Shown here one piece after another: positions 1-8,556 of a stretch of DNA of 64,000 nucleotides. Within the stretch, counting starts at the first letter, position 1, and the number at the start of each line of letters is the position of its first letter. The notes beneath the pieces were generated by a model. That model made no database searches. It was given only the letters and a program-made list of their open reading frames with translations, and had not been told where the DNA came from. The position numbers were made by a program, and so were the translations under genes. The stretch comes from Dastarcus helophoroides (Eukaryota > Arthropoda > Insecta > Coleoptera > Bothrideridae), in the NCBI GenBank assembly GCA_028583605.1, contig CM053328.1:11882782-11946781 (forward strand). Direction: 5' to 3'.

Positions 1-420
1 TCCATGCTTGAGAAAACAAACTCCTTCAGGTAGAAGTAAATATGGCCAGGAAATTTAAAACTTAATAAACTAATTTAAATCAGGACATAAAATATTTCGA
101 TCCGAAGAAATTACTCGTAGTTTCTGCACTTTTACTTAGTCATTTAAATAGGACACAGAAACATTTCCAAATGAGCACAAAGGGAATTAATAGATTTACA
201 AAAGAACACAAATTTTAGGATCAAATTTCACAATAAGTACATTCAAAATGTCTAGTATAATAACCTACATGATTAATCATGCAATGCAAATCATGAAATA
301 TTTTGAACATGAACATAGGCAGGATTTTCTTCAATGGAGGGGCAAGAACCATTCTGAAAAATTCATGAACAAAAAAGAAAACCTTCTGGCTGAGTAATGT
401 GTATTTTTACTAAAACTACA
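1..420. other. Intergenic AT-rich DNA, no gene seen
   Basis: I see no open reading frame, splice-site-bounded conserved exon or clear element end here. The A-rich GTCGAAATTT-type array begins near 420. Confidence 0.5.
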
Positions 421-790
421 GAACTAGGGAGATCGCTTTTTCAAATTAAAGTCGAAATTTCAAAAAAGGCCCAATCTTAAGAAAAAAACTTTTCGAAGAA
501 CTTTAAGAAATGTCAAGATTTTAAAGAAGTGGAAATGCAAAAAGACGAAATTTCCAAAAGTCAATTTTTGGTAAAAAGGTTTTGTGAACAAGTCGAATTC
601 AGGTAAAAAAATTGCAACTTTTAGTGTTTAAGAAATCATTTTCTCAAAATTTCTTAAAAATATTTTTCCCAGACTTTTAGATTTCCATTAAATATAGGAT
701 CAAATTTTAAAAAAATAAACGAATTTTGTGAAAAAGTCTAAATCTTCGGAAAAAATTTAATTTTAAATGGAAATATCCGGAAATAAATAA
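420..790. repeat. Degenerate A-rich array (AAAAAGTCGAAATTTTC type)
   Basis: This stretch is built from variants of a roughly 15-25 base motif in which GTCGAAATTT or CAAATTTTG is separated by runs of A. The A-rich strand is the plus strand. No conserved coding content was recognised. The same kind of sequence recurs through the window. Confidence 0.6.
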
Positions 791-1700
791 TATCGAGATA
801 AAATTGAAAAAACTACTAAAGGTGTTCGACGTTTCGCCCACCATCGTAGGGGGCTTCTTTAGGAACAAAGAATTAAAATACATAGAAATATACAAAAAAT
901 GAAAATTGAAAGAAAGGGGGCCAATTTCAAAACATCAGAGCACGGTAGCTCAGTATGTTCACCATACCAGAGGCGAAACTCTTCTGAATTGAAAATTTGG
1001 TACAAAGGATACGAAAGTTTAGACAGAAGAGCACGGTAACTCAGTATATCTACCATATCAGCGGCGAAACTCTTCTGGGGGCAAAGAAAGAAACGGAAAC
1101 TTTATATACCATTCCTCTGCGCGATCACTCCCGAACATTTCCGATGGTTGGTTTCCAGATGGAGGAAAGCATGTAACCGTCGTCTTTGTTGATGTTTTTG
1201 GGGAAGTTTTGAATTTCAATGGCCTCGCGTATCTCAGCTGACTGAGAAAATAAACCAGACCTAAGACATCTTTGGTGCTCGGATATTCGCCTCTTAAATG
1301 ATCGCCCCATTTCTCCGATGTACACCAATCCTCCAAGAACAAGGAACCCTGTACACACCATTAGAACGAAAGGATGAAATTTTATCTTTGGGCGATGGGA
1401 GGAGCTGTTGGATTTTTTGAGAATGATGAAAAAATGGATTTAATGTTGTGTTTTCTCAATGATTTTCCGATTTAATCTGTTACTCCGTGAACATAAGGAA
1501 GAAAGACTTTAGAAGAAACTATTGAATTTTGTGAAGAACGAGAGGTAGGGTGAAGATGTCGTTTAATGATGGTTTCAATGTCGTGCGATTCGCCCCCCAC
1601 GATGGGCGAAATGTCAAACAAGTTTAGTAGTTCTTTGACACGGTCCAACCCCGGAAAAAGTATATCCTGTACTAACTCTGATCGTGGAAAACTTCGTTAT
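790..1700 (-). mobile_element. Penelope-like retroelement remnant with terminal repeats
   Basis: The minus strand carries the C-terminal end of a Penelope-like polyprotein (about 1560-1125). Matching terminal sequence flanks it in both orientations. The block with GTTTCGCCCACCATCGTAGG (about 820-870) is on the minus-strand sense, and a related block with GATGGGCGAAATGTC is at about 1595-1700. Two copies of a roughly 85-90 base unit containing CAGAGGCGAAACTCTTCTG-like sequence lie at 930-1080. The same terminal blocks and units occur at 3395-3955. Stops interrupt the coding part upstream of the endonuclease, so the element is dead. Confidence 0.75.
1125..1361 (-). pseudogene. Penelope-like GIY-YIG endonuclease domain, C-terminal fragment
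   Basis: The reading frame contains GLVYIGEMGRSFKRRISEH near its start and NINKDDGYMLSSIW near its end. These correspond to the GIY-YIG nuclease core and the conserved C-terminal tail of Penelope-like elements. The middle of the domain is shortened: the usual SAVAEH-type segment is reduced to a short SAEIREAIEI stretch. Upstream on the same strand, at about 1500-1380, a degraded segment reading LPYVHGVTD, then a stop, then IGKSLRKHNIK matches the linker between the reverse transcriptase and nuclease of these elements. The GIY-YIG domain normally nicks target DNA for retrotransposition. This copy is truncated and broken, so it is unlikely to be active. Confidence 0.75.
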
Positions 1701-2685
1701 CATATAAAATTCAAAAGTTGGAAAATAAGATGAATTTCGGACAAATTGAAATTACGGGAAATCAAATTAGAAAAAAATTCGAAAAAAACAAAGACTTCGA
1801 AAAAAAATTATGGTATTTGAAAATTACGTTGAAATTTCCAGAAAAATATCGAACTTTCTACAAAATATTTTAAATTTCCAAAACAAAGTCTAATTTTAAG
1901 AGGGAAACTGGAAAATTTGTAATTTTCAATGAACCATAAAAAAATAAAAACCTAACCTTTGTCAAAAACTCGAGAAAGGCTTATAATTCAAAAAAGTCAA
2001 AATCTTTGAAGGTCTATTTTTGTGAAAAGACGCAATACTCAGAAAACCTCGAATATTGAGAAAGAAAATCGCAATTTTCAGAAACATTATTTTTCTTAAA
2101 ATCTATCACTCAGTAGAGATGTTGAATTTACAAGAAATTTTCTTCCCAAAATCCCCCAAAATATTTTTTGCAACATTTTTACTATTATTTCGACCTAAAA
2201 GTCTTAATTTGTTGAAAAAGACAAATTTTCAGAAAAATGACAAAATTTGAAAATAAATAAACCATTCTTGAAAAAATCCAAAAAGTAGAATTTTGAAAAT
2301 AAAATGGCAATTTCAAAAAGAGACAGATTTTGAGTTACAGGCGTATTTTAGGTAAGGACTTTTTTTAGAAAAATTTAAAATTTTAATAAAAAAAGACAAA
2401 TTTACCAGGAAATAGAAAAAACTTATAGGAAATATTAAACATCGGATATTGAGACAAAGATCAAGATTTCCTGAGAAAGGCAAACTAGGAAACCAGTCAA
2501 AATAAATTAAAAAAATCAGAATCTAATAATCGACATTTTTAGCTAAATGTTCAGAAAAATATGGATTTTGGAAAAAAAAGCGTAATTTCAAAAAAACTTT
2601 GAAATGGGCCAAAAATTTTGCAAAGAAAGTCAAATTTAAAACAAAGTCGAAATTAAAACAAAATATTCTTCATGGTAGACCCTTA
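1700..2685. repeat. Degenerate A-rich array
   Basis: Continuous variants of AAAAAGTCGAAATTTTC-like units with the A-rich strand on plus. Short open frames occur by chance (for example 2056-2250) but show no family signature. It ends at a segment beginning TTCATGGTAGACCCTTATTG, which marks the start of the palindrome and has relatives at about 32885 and, inverted, 18930. Confidence 0.6.
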
Positions 2686-3010
2686 TTGACCGGAAATATT
2701 ATGTTTTTTTTCAATTTATTTAACATTTCTTCGGCCCAGTTTGGAAATATTTAAATTTTTATGGTTTGTTGACAATTTTCTAAACAATTTTTGAAATGCG
2801 ACTACGTGATATTTAAATTTATTGAAAACGTCACTTCATGACAGTTTACAAATTAAGAGGTTAGTTTATTTTACATAGAATAGGAATAATGAAAAATAGG
2901 AGACCAAAAATTGGATGTAAAAAAAATAAAAATTTTGTTTTTTTGATAAATTAGGAAAATATTAAAAAAAAATACATAAAAAAGGTTGTAGTACTGGATA
3001 TCGATGTTTT

Positions 3011-3031
3011 GCTTTCATTTGAGCTCGTCAG
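3011..3031 (-). ncRNA. Decayed hammerhead ribozyme copy in the left palindrome arm
   Basis: On the minus strand CTGACGA (3031-3025) is followed by stem II GCTC and by AAGC in place of GAGC. The next core bases are AAAA where GAAA is required, so G12 is changed. The following stem III has one mismatch, and no complementary stem I strand precedes the core. The copy keeps the layout but should be catalytically dead. Confidence 0.6.
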
Positions 3032-3048
3032 TTTTCTTTCCATGTTAT

Positions 3049-3095
3049 GCACTGCTGACGAGCTCAAATGAGAGCGAAACATCGATGTCCAGTGC
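3049..3095 (+). ncRNA. Type I hammerhead ribozyme
   Basis: All conserved hammerhead core parts occur in order on the plus strand. Stem I strand GCACTG is at 3049-3054 and the core CTGACGA at 3055-3061. Stem II is GCTC (3062-3065), a six-base loop and GAGC (3072-3075). Core GAA is at 3076-3078. Stem III is ACAT (3079-3082), a CG loop and ATGT (3085-3088). The cleavage-site C is at 3089, followed by CAGTGC (3090-3095), which pairs perfectly with the first strand. The predicted cut is after 3089, at a GUC triplet. Stem I is open, which makes it type I, and stem III is short, as in ribozymes known from Penelope-like elements and retrozymes. Activity is inferred from the fold. Confidence 0.85.
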
Positions 3096-3455
3096 TACAA
3101 CCTTTTTTATGTATTTTTTTTAAATATTTTCCTAATTTATCAAAAAAACAAAATTTTTATTTTTTCCACATCCAATTTTTGGTCTCCTATTTTTCATTAT
3201 TCCTATTCTATGTAAAATAATCTCTTAATTTGTAAACTGTCATGAAGTGGCCTTTTCAATAAATTTAAATATCACGTAGTCGCATTTCAAAAATTGTTTA
3301 GAAAATTGTCAACAAACCATAAAAATTTAAATATTTCCAAACTGGGCCGAAGAAATGTTAAATAAATTGAAAAAAACATAAAACAAAATAGTCAAAACAG
3401 GATATACTTCTTCCGGGATTGGACCGTGTCACAGAACTACTAAAAGTGTTACTAA

Positions 3456-3501
3456 AAGTGTTCGACGTTTCGCCCACCATCGTAGGGGGCTTCTTCAGGA
3501 A
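3456..3501 (-). ncRNA. Hammerhead-like minimal motif in Penelope terminal repeat (left copy)
   Basis: This is the inverse of the motif at 3816-3860. On the minus strand it reads stem I GTTC, core CTGAAGA, one extra A, a hairpin closed by GCCC/GGGC, GAAA, a minimal ACGT stem III, C, then GAAC. It has all core parts but one extra base between the core and stem II. Confidence 0.45.
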
Positions 3502-3815
3502 CAAAGAAAGAAAAATAGAAGAGTTTCGCCTCTGGTTTGGTGGACATACTGAGTTACCGTGCTCTTCTGCCTAAACTTTCTTTTGTACCAAGTGTCAATT
3601 CAGAAGAGTTTCGCCTCTGGTATGGTGGACATACTGAGTTACCGTGCTCTTCTGTCTAGACTTTCTTATCCTTTGTACCAATTTTCAATTCAGAAGAGTT
3701 TCGCCTCTGGTATGGTGGACATACTGAGTTACTGTGCTCTGATGCTTTGAAATTGGCCTTTTATTTTTATTTTTCTTTTTTGCATAGTCCCTCATTTCAT
3801 CTATTTTTCTTTCTT

Positions 3816-3860
3816 TGTTCCTGAAGAAGCCCCCTACGATGGTGGGCGAAACGTCGAACA
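3816..3860 (+). ncRNA. Hammerhead-like minimal motif in Penelope terminal repeat (right copy)
   Basis: Parts in order: TGTTC (3816-3820), CTGAAGA (3821-3827), an extra A (3828), GCCC (3829-3832) pairing with GGGC (3844-3847), GAA (3848-3850), ACGT (3851-3854), C (3855) and GAACA (3856-3860). The last strand pairs with the first. The layout is that of the very small hammerheads described in Penelope-like elements. The extra base makes cleavage uncertain. Confidence 0.5.
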
Positions 3861-3955
3861 CTTTTAGTAACACTTTTAGTAGTTCTGTGACACGGTCCAA
3901 TCCCGGAAGAAGTATATCCTGTACTGACTCTGGCCGTGGAAGCCTTCGTTATCAA

Positions 3956-4680
3956 AATAGTCAAAACCTTGAGAAAAAGACGATATTACGAGAGAACTTT
4001 TGCAAAAGAGATCTAAATTTTGAGAAAAACCGTTAAATCTGAGTGAAATTTCGAAATTTCCCAGAAAGAATTAGATTTTATCAACATTTAGAAAAAAGCA
4101 AATTTTAAGAAAAAATAGAATATTTATTTTCTCTTGACTCCTCAAGTCAGAGGAAGACAGGCGCCTTACCTTACCTTAACGGGCGTCAGAAAATGTCAAA
4201 TATTGGATATGCACCGAAATTTTGACAAACAAGTTGAAACTTCCAGAGATTTGGATTAAAAAAGAGTTGAAATTTACAAAGAAATTTTCTTCGTAATTTT
4301 TGTCCTTTTACAAAAATTCCAAAAAAAATATATTTTTATCAGAAAATCGACCAGATTTTGAGGAAAAGGCAAATATTATTAAACAAGCTAAAATGTCTAG
4401 AATTACAAAAGTCGAAATTTTCAAAAAAGTCAAATTTTGAGAAATGGCGAAATTTCAGAAAAAGAACAACGAACTTTTAAGTTCAAAATTATGACAGTCT
4501 GACAGTCGTGCTTGATAAAAGAAGTCAAATTATATGAATAAATGCGAAATTTCAAAACAAAAAGACAAATTTTATAAAAAAATTGAGAAAACGATAAAAA
4601 TTTTGAAAAAATGTTTCAAGAAAAGAAATGAATTCTGAGGAATTGGAAAATCCCCCAATTGAATACATATAAATTTTCAG
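3956..4680. repeat. Degenerate A-rich array
   Basis: Variants of the AAAAAGTCGAAATTT motif, plus strand A-rich, interrupted near 4130-4200 by a less repetitive stretch (CTTACCTTACCTTAACGGGCG). No gene recognised. Confidence 0.55.
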
Positions 4681-4689
4681 TTTGCTGCA

Positions 4690-4746
4690 TGAACTAGAAT
4701 AGGGCAGCGTAGGGATAAGTGCCCCACCCTGCTCTATTCTAGTTAG
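4690..4746. repeat. Imperfect hairpin
   Basis: AACTAGAATAGGGCAG at the left pairs with CTGCTCTATTCTAGTT at the right across about 25 bases. The function is unknown; it may be an internal structure of the hAT-like fragment to its right. Confidence 0.5.
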
Positions 4747-4979
4747 GCCTATAATTTTGAAAGAACTTATGTTTGCGTAATGGAAATAGTTAATAGAGAC
4801 CACAGGTAGATATTAAAAACGTAGGACTGGAATGTTCTGTGCGAGTTGCTGTGGCAAATTTGGCAAAGAAGCAACTTCAAAATTCTCATTAGAGTTTGTT
4901 GAAGATTTTTTCCATAATAATTTTCTTTTTTTATTTCTATTATGTATTTTAATTGGGTAATTTTTTGTAGCACTTTTGT

Positions 4980-5116
4980 TATTTTTGTTTTGTTAATAGA
5001 ATCTTAATAATTAGTGTTAATCACCTAATCTACCGTTCATATTTTCCTCATATGCGGCCCGCACAAAATTTTTAACCTTGCAGTTGGCCCGCTGTAAAAA
5101 AAGGTTGCTCATCCCT
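4980..5116 (-). mobile_element. End fragment of a hAT-like DNA transposon
   Basis: Read on the minus strand, the terminus is CAGGGATGAGCAACC followed by a stretch with GCGGGCCAACTGC. This is the style of ends of Charlie/hAT-type elements. The opposite end was not found in the window, so the boundaries and target duplication are unproven. Confidence 0.45.
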
Positions 5117-5556
5117 GTTTTATTGGTTTGTTCGTTTGTTCCGTTGCCAGGTATTCGTTGATGCGTTCATTCGATATTCGTTCGAACGTTTACTCTGATG
5201 CTCTATGCTTCGCTCATTTGTGCGTTCGTTCATTTGCTGCTTCTTATGTTCATTCTTGCATTGTAGTGTTGTTTACTGATATATTAATTACTAAATTACA
5301 TTCAACTTCGGATACAACGAACCATCAAGAGAATCTTGAAATAGTTCTTTAAAGCCGCGTGTTCGTTGCAAATGAACAAGAAATGCATACTTCTTTGAAC
5401 AATAATTTCGTTGGTTACACGAGTTCGTTAAATGCGAAGTTGACTGTAATTATTTTGTTTGCTTGCTTCAATCATTCGACTGTTTGCTCGTTCTCTCCTT
5501 TATTCACTCTTCCATTCACGAATTCATCCATTGAAAACAGTACAATTACGTATTTC
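5117..5556. repeat. Degenerate TTCATTCG-type tract in intron 3 of gene A
   Basis: The sequence is rich in TTCGTT, TTCATTCG and related words, like a decayed tetranucleotide or octanucleotide array. The same kind of tract follows exon 3 of gene B (25254-25950), which suggests it was part of the duplicated segment. Confidence 0.6.
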
Positions 5557-5558
5557 AC

Positions 5559-5739
5559 CTTATTCAAATCTGTTACATATTGAGAACAAGTTCGAATTCT
5601 CACTAATCTCAAGCTATGATTTAAGTACATGTAATTCATTCCATGCATGATATATTTCGACAAAGGTTCTATGTGAAACAGGTGACAAATGGGCAAGAAA
5701 GCCAGCAAATCGAATACCAAATACGTTTTGAGGTAATGC
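5559..5739 (-). CDS. Gene A exon 3 (S3-S4)
   Basis: The acceptor is TTTTTTCAG before GCATTAC and the donor is AAG/GTGAAA. It encodes YLKTYLVFDLLAFLP (S3), then NHSLRLVRIRTCSQYV (a short S4). At 181 bases it is the same length as gene B exon 3. The frame ends in phase 0. Confidence 0.8.
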
Positions 5740-6311
5740 CTGAAAAAACGGAAATACAATATTCGTGAAAATTGAATAAAAGGCGATTCACCTGGCGATA
5801 TCAGAAAAGGCCAAAATCGTTTTGGTTTTCGTATAATCGTAGTAGCCGGTAACGAAACGAATAATTATATCTAATCCGCAAAAGTAGTTAAAAAAGTAGA
5901 ACGCGTAGCTAAATCGAGTTTCGCTAATGTTGGCTACCATCATAAACGGGGTGGTGAGAATGGCCCCAATGTACCCAACGATCATAAGCATGTTCCAGTA
6001 GAAACTAAAATTTTTCAATGTTTCATTACGATGGAATGTCTTTGAACTTACCTAAAAGAGCTGAAAGGATGGATGATGTGGTAGTAGTATCTTAAATGCA
6101 GATCTTTCTCATGGGCGATGTTGCTGGCTGATTTGAAGATGGCTCTGCACAATGGGTTACTGTCGTTGATGAGGATGGTGGCTTTGAGCCTTCTTCTAAG
6201 GCTGACGCACCACCCACTGTTTATGTAAGGGGCTAAGTAGTCCGCTCTTTGAGGAAGAGGACACTCGTGCCCCCGAATTGGAATGTATTCCCTCAAATAG
6301 ATGTTAGGCAT
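5559..6311 (-). CDS. Gene A: divergent HCN/CNG-like channel, exons 1-3 only (partial)
   Basis: Three exons (6311-6052, 6004-5792, 5739-5559) join in frame with GT-AG introns of 47 and 52 bases to give 218 codons, exactly the length of the same part of genes B and C. The product starts MPNIYLREYIPIRGHECPLP and continues through a conserved cytosolic HPFSSF motif before S1, S1-S2 and S3 helices, and a weakly charged S4. It resembles the N-terminal half of hyperpolarisation-activated/cyclic-nucleotide-gated channels. Pore, C-linker and cNBD exons are not found between 1 and 5558, so they lie further left or are lost. It is a close paralog of B, whose matching exons are frameshifted. The precise ion or ligand cannot be stated. 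Confidence 0.75.
5792..6004 (-). CDS. Gene A exon 2 (S1-S2)
   Basis: The acceptor is AAAATTTTAG before TTTCTACTGG and the donor is GCCAG/GTGAAT. It encodes FYWNMLMIVGYIGAIL (S1) and an S2 helix ending in RFVTGYYDY, comparable to the HCN S2 to S3 stretch. It is intact, unlike the matching gene B exon, which lacks one base. Confidence 0.8.
6052..6311 (-). CDS. Gene A exon 1 (cytosolic N-terminus)
   Basis: It starts at ATG 6311-6309 and ends at TTTTAG/GTAAGT in phase 2. It encodes GHECPLP, a GWC motif, a basic segment (RRRLKATI) and IIHPFSSF, which precedes S1 as in HCN channels. The start is supported by agreement with the start of gene B. Confidence 0.75.
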
Positions 6312-6722
6312 TTTGAGTAGAAAGTGACAGGTTTTAGTTTACCTCGCTATAGCAACTGATGATACAAAATGACATTTTCATTAGTTGCATGGTTCCTAAA
6401 TGCATATTTCTTCTCCAAATGCATTTTTTTAATTAGAATATTGTCATTTTTTGCTCGAAATTTCTGTTTTAAAATTTTTTGGACTTAAAATTTCAATTAA
6501 TATGTTTTTTAAAAATCTTGAAGCTTTTTCTCAAAATTTCTAAAATAATTATTTTTCGTAGAATCTTCACCATTTTATTACTGAAACAATAAAACTTAGG
6601 CTTCATTTTTCTGGAAATTTCTACTATTAACTCAAAAATTCAACTTTAAAGTCAAAATGTTGATTTCAGTATCCAAATTTTTACTTTAAACTTAGAATAT
6701 TGACATTAACTTTCAGATTTAG
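6312..6722. other. Upstream of gene A: AT-rich, no gene
   Basis: From about 6420 it is T-rich degenerate sequence (TTTTTGGACTTAAAATTTC type), the inverse strand of the A-rich array seen elsewhere. No convincing promoter element was seen. Confidence 0.5.
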
Positions 6723-7331
6723 TAGGTGGTAGACTGGAACTTTCAGTCGTCCGAGGTAGTACCACCCCCAGGTATCACTAGCAGGCGGTGAAATGATGCT
6801 TACATCATGTTTCCGTCTCTGACCCGTGAGTCGGTTTCTGCTATTCTTCTTTTATCATCTTATCCTTTTCCTTATTTCCCTTTTTCATCTACTCTGATTT
6901 TTGCTTCTAATTATTAAAAACAACGATGATGGATACTCTTCGTGCAAAAATTTCTGAACGTAAACTACTCTTCTGTTCGAATGTCCGGGTGGAGGGTGTA
7001 CGAGGGAATCCAAAATTGACGGAAAATTTTAATGTACCACGGGCCATGTTTCTTTCAAACAATTCATCCAAAATTCAATTCTGTAACATTCGGGGTCTAA
7101 ACTGAAATCTAAGCTCGGTTCATCAATACCTTCAAAATGAAAGACCACACGTGCTGCCTCTGACAGAAACCCAAGTCTCCCTATCCATCAATGCAGATCA
7201 ATGCAGTCCATTTGCTTTGCCCTAACTACGACTTGCACACAAAATTTCGACACAAGAGGGGCATTTGTGCTTTTACGTGAAGGGACCTGTCCTGTCAACG
7301 AGAAGAAGCACTGAAATCTGCTGATCATGAT

Positions 7332-7688
7332 GTGATTTCGCTGAAAATCTGCTTCAAAAGCAAAGTAATATTCATTTGTTCACATTATTTGTCCCCAAAC
7401 GATCCCTCATACAGACAGCTCTTTTCTTATCTCTCCGTAACTTTTGATCATCTACAGACGAATTATCCAAACGGTGAAGTTGTCTTTCTTTGTGACTGCA
7501 ACTTACACAAAATCCCCTGGTTAAGGTTTTCTTTCCAAACTGACGACGGGGGAAGGATCGCAGAGGCTTTCGCCATCACTTGTGGACTATCGCAATTAGT
7601 TGAGGAACCCACAAGAATTCCTGATGTTAACCTTATCTACTCGACCTTTTCCTTACAAATTTACCAAATTCGTATAAAATCTCTGTGA
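7332..7688 (+). pseudogene. LINE apurinic-type endonuclease fragment
   Basis: The frame reads VIFICSHYLSPNDPSYRQL, then FDHLQTNYPNGEVVFLCDCN and, later, GGRIAEAFAITCGLSQLVEEP. These match the central part of the APE-like endonuclease of Jockey-type elements; the position of GDFN is taken by CDCN. The asparagine/aspartate change and neighbouring stops indicate decay. Confidence 0.65.
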
Positions 7689-8062
7689 CATCACCGCTTG
7701 GAAATTCGGATCACAAGCTTGTAGCAGCCTCTCGCTCGCTTCATATACCACCTCCTTCCCAGACGCAGTCCCGTAGGGTTTGGCACTTTAACTCTGCAAA
7801 CTGAAAAGAATTAAGAGATTTCTTTGCATTTTTCCTATTAAAGAAAGTCTGCTTTAACTCAGACAACCCTTTCTTAATCGCCGAATCCATCACGGAAACT
7901 ATCCTGATTGGTATAAAATGCTCAATTCCCCACTCCCAAAGAAGTCTGCCTCCAGTAAATCTTGGTTCAGTAAAACATGTGCTCGGGCTGTCTCCTGCAA
8001 AAATCGCGCATATCGTCGTTGCCGAAATAATCCCTCAGTCGAGACTCGGACCATATTTGTAG

Positions 8063-8556
8063 GTGCACGAAATTCTTGTAAACAGGTTATTGACGAGGCA
8101 AAAGGTGATTTCGATCGTAAAATGCGCCAGAGGCTTATCAACTGTCCGTTGCAGGTTTTTTTGGGGATTTGCAAGGTCCATTAGAAAGAATTTTACTTCT
8201 TCAAATGTTCCACCTTTACTCGATGAAAATAGCAATATTGCTACTACCTCTAAGGAAAAAGCTGACATGTTAGCCATAATGTTTGCTAAAAATTCCAATC
8301 TTGATTCTCGAAACGCGGGACCTCCTGTTCTTCCTAAGGTTGGCACTTCGATGCCTGAAGTTGTATTCAGACAACGCACAATCAGGAAAATTCTCCTTGA
8401 GCTCGACACCTCGAAAGCTTCTGGCCTTGATGGCATTCCCGCTATTGTTCTTAAGAAGTGCGCTCCAGAGTTGACTCCTGTCCTAAGCAAATTGTTCACA
8501 CTCTTTTACAACAGAGGTTTATTGCCTAACATCAGGAAATCTGCTAGAGTGGTACC
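8063..8556 (+). pseudogene. LINE ORF2 linker and N-terminal reverse transcriptase fragment
   Basis: The frame includes ILLELDTSKASGLDGIP and LKKCAPELTPVLSKLF, the conserved region before the RT palm in Jockey/CR1-type ORF2. It is interrupted after NIRKSARV by the element at 8557-9335; the RT core that would follow is missing here but is present in the second copy (46586-47182). Confidence 0.75.

Larger units (their letters stand above)
2686..3390. repeat. Long palindrome (about 340-bp inverted arms) containing hammerhead ribozyme sequence
   Basis: The left arm, about 2700-3031, reads as the reverse complement of the right arm, about 3055-3390, with few differences. Matching landmarks are CGACTACGTGATATTTAAATT (left) and its complement in the right arm, and GGTTGTAGTACTGGATATCG against its complement. 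The 23-base spacer is 3032-3054. Both arms begin, next to the spacer, with CTGACGAGCTCAAATGA on their own strand. The structure is expected of a pair of head-to-head repeat copies or a foldback element. No coding sequence is present. Confidence 0.85.
3395..3955. mobile_element. Penelope-like terminal repeats in inverted orientation around a 90-bp minisatellite
   Basis: The left part (3395-3505) contains GGATATACTTCTTCCGGGATT and the GACGTTTCGCCCACC block. The right part (about 3810-3925) is its near-perfect inverse. Between them lie about three tandem copies of a roughly 90-base unit starting AGAAGAGTTTCGCCTCTGG and ending CCGTGCTCTTCTG (about 3518, 3602 and 3694). No protein domain remains. 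The arrangement matches the fragment at 790-1700, where a nuclease domain identifies the family as Penelope-like. Confidence 0.7.
6725..8556 (+). mobile_element. Jockey/CR1-like non-LTR retrotransposon, copy 1, truncated and decayed
   Basis: A 5' leader leads into a degenerate endonuclease region (IQFCNIRGLN near 7079, PLTETQVS near 7160, and GEVVFLCDCNLHKIPW in the 7332-7688 frame). The start of the reverse transcriptase region follows (8063-8556), ending near LLPNIRKSARV. Stops and frameshifts are frequent. From about 7850 it aligns with the second copy at 45800. It is cut off at about 8556, where a short inverted-repeat element begins. The clade assignment rests on general RT and endonuclease style, not on a search. 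Confidence 0.7.

Noticed and set aside
3519..3750. Hammerhead in the 90-bp minisatellite units (CGAAACTCTTCTG)
   Set aside because: A CGAAAC word and a CAGAAGAG/CTCTTCTG stem exist, but no CTGANGA core could be placed in the right position on either strand.
5128..5650. Overlapping open frames in the TTCG-rich tract on both strands
   Set aside because: They follow the composition of a decayed short repeat and overlap the intron just after gene A exon 3.
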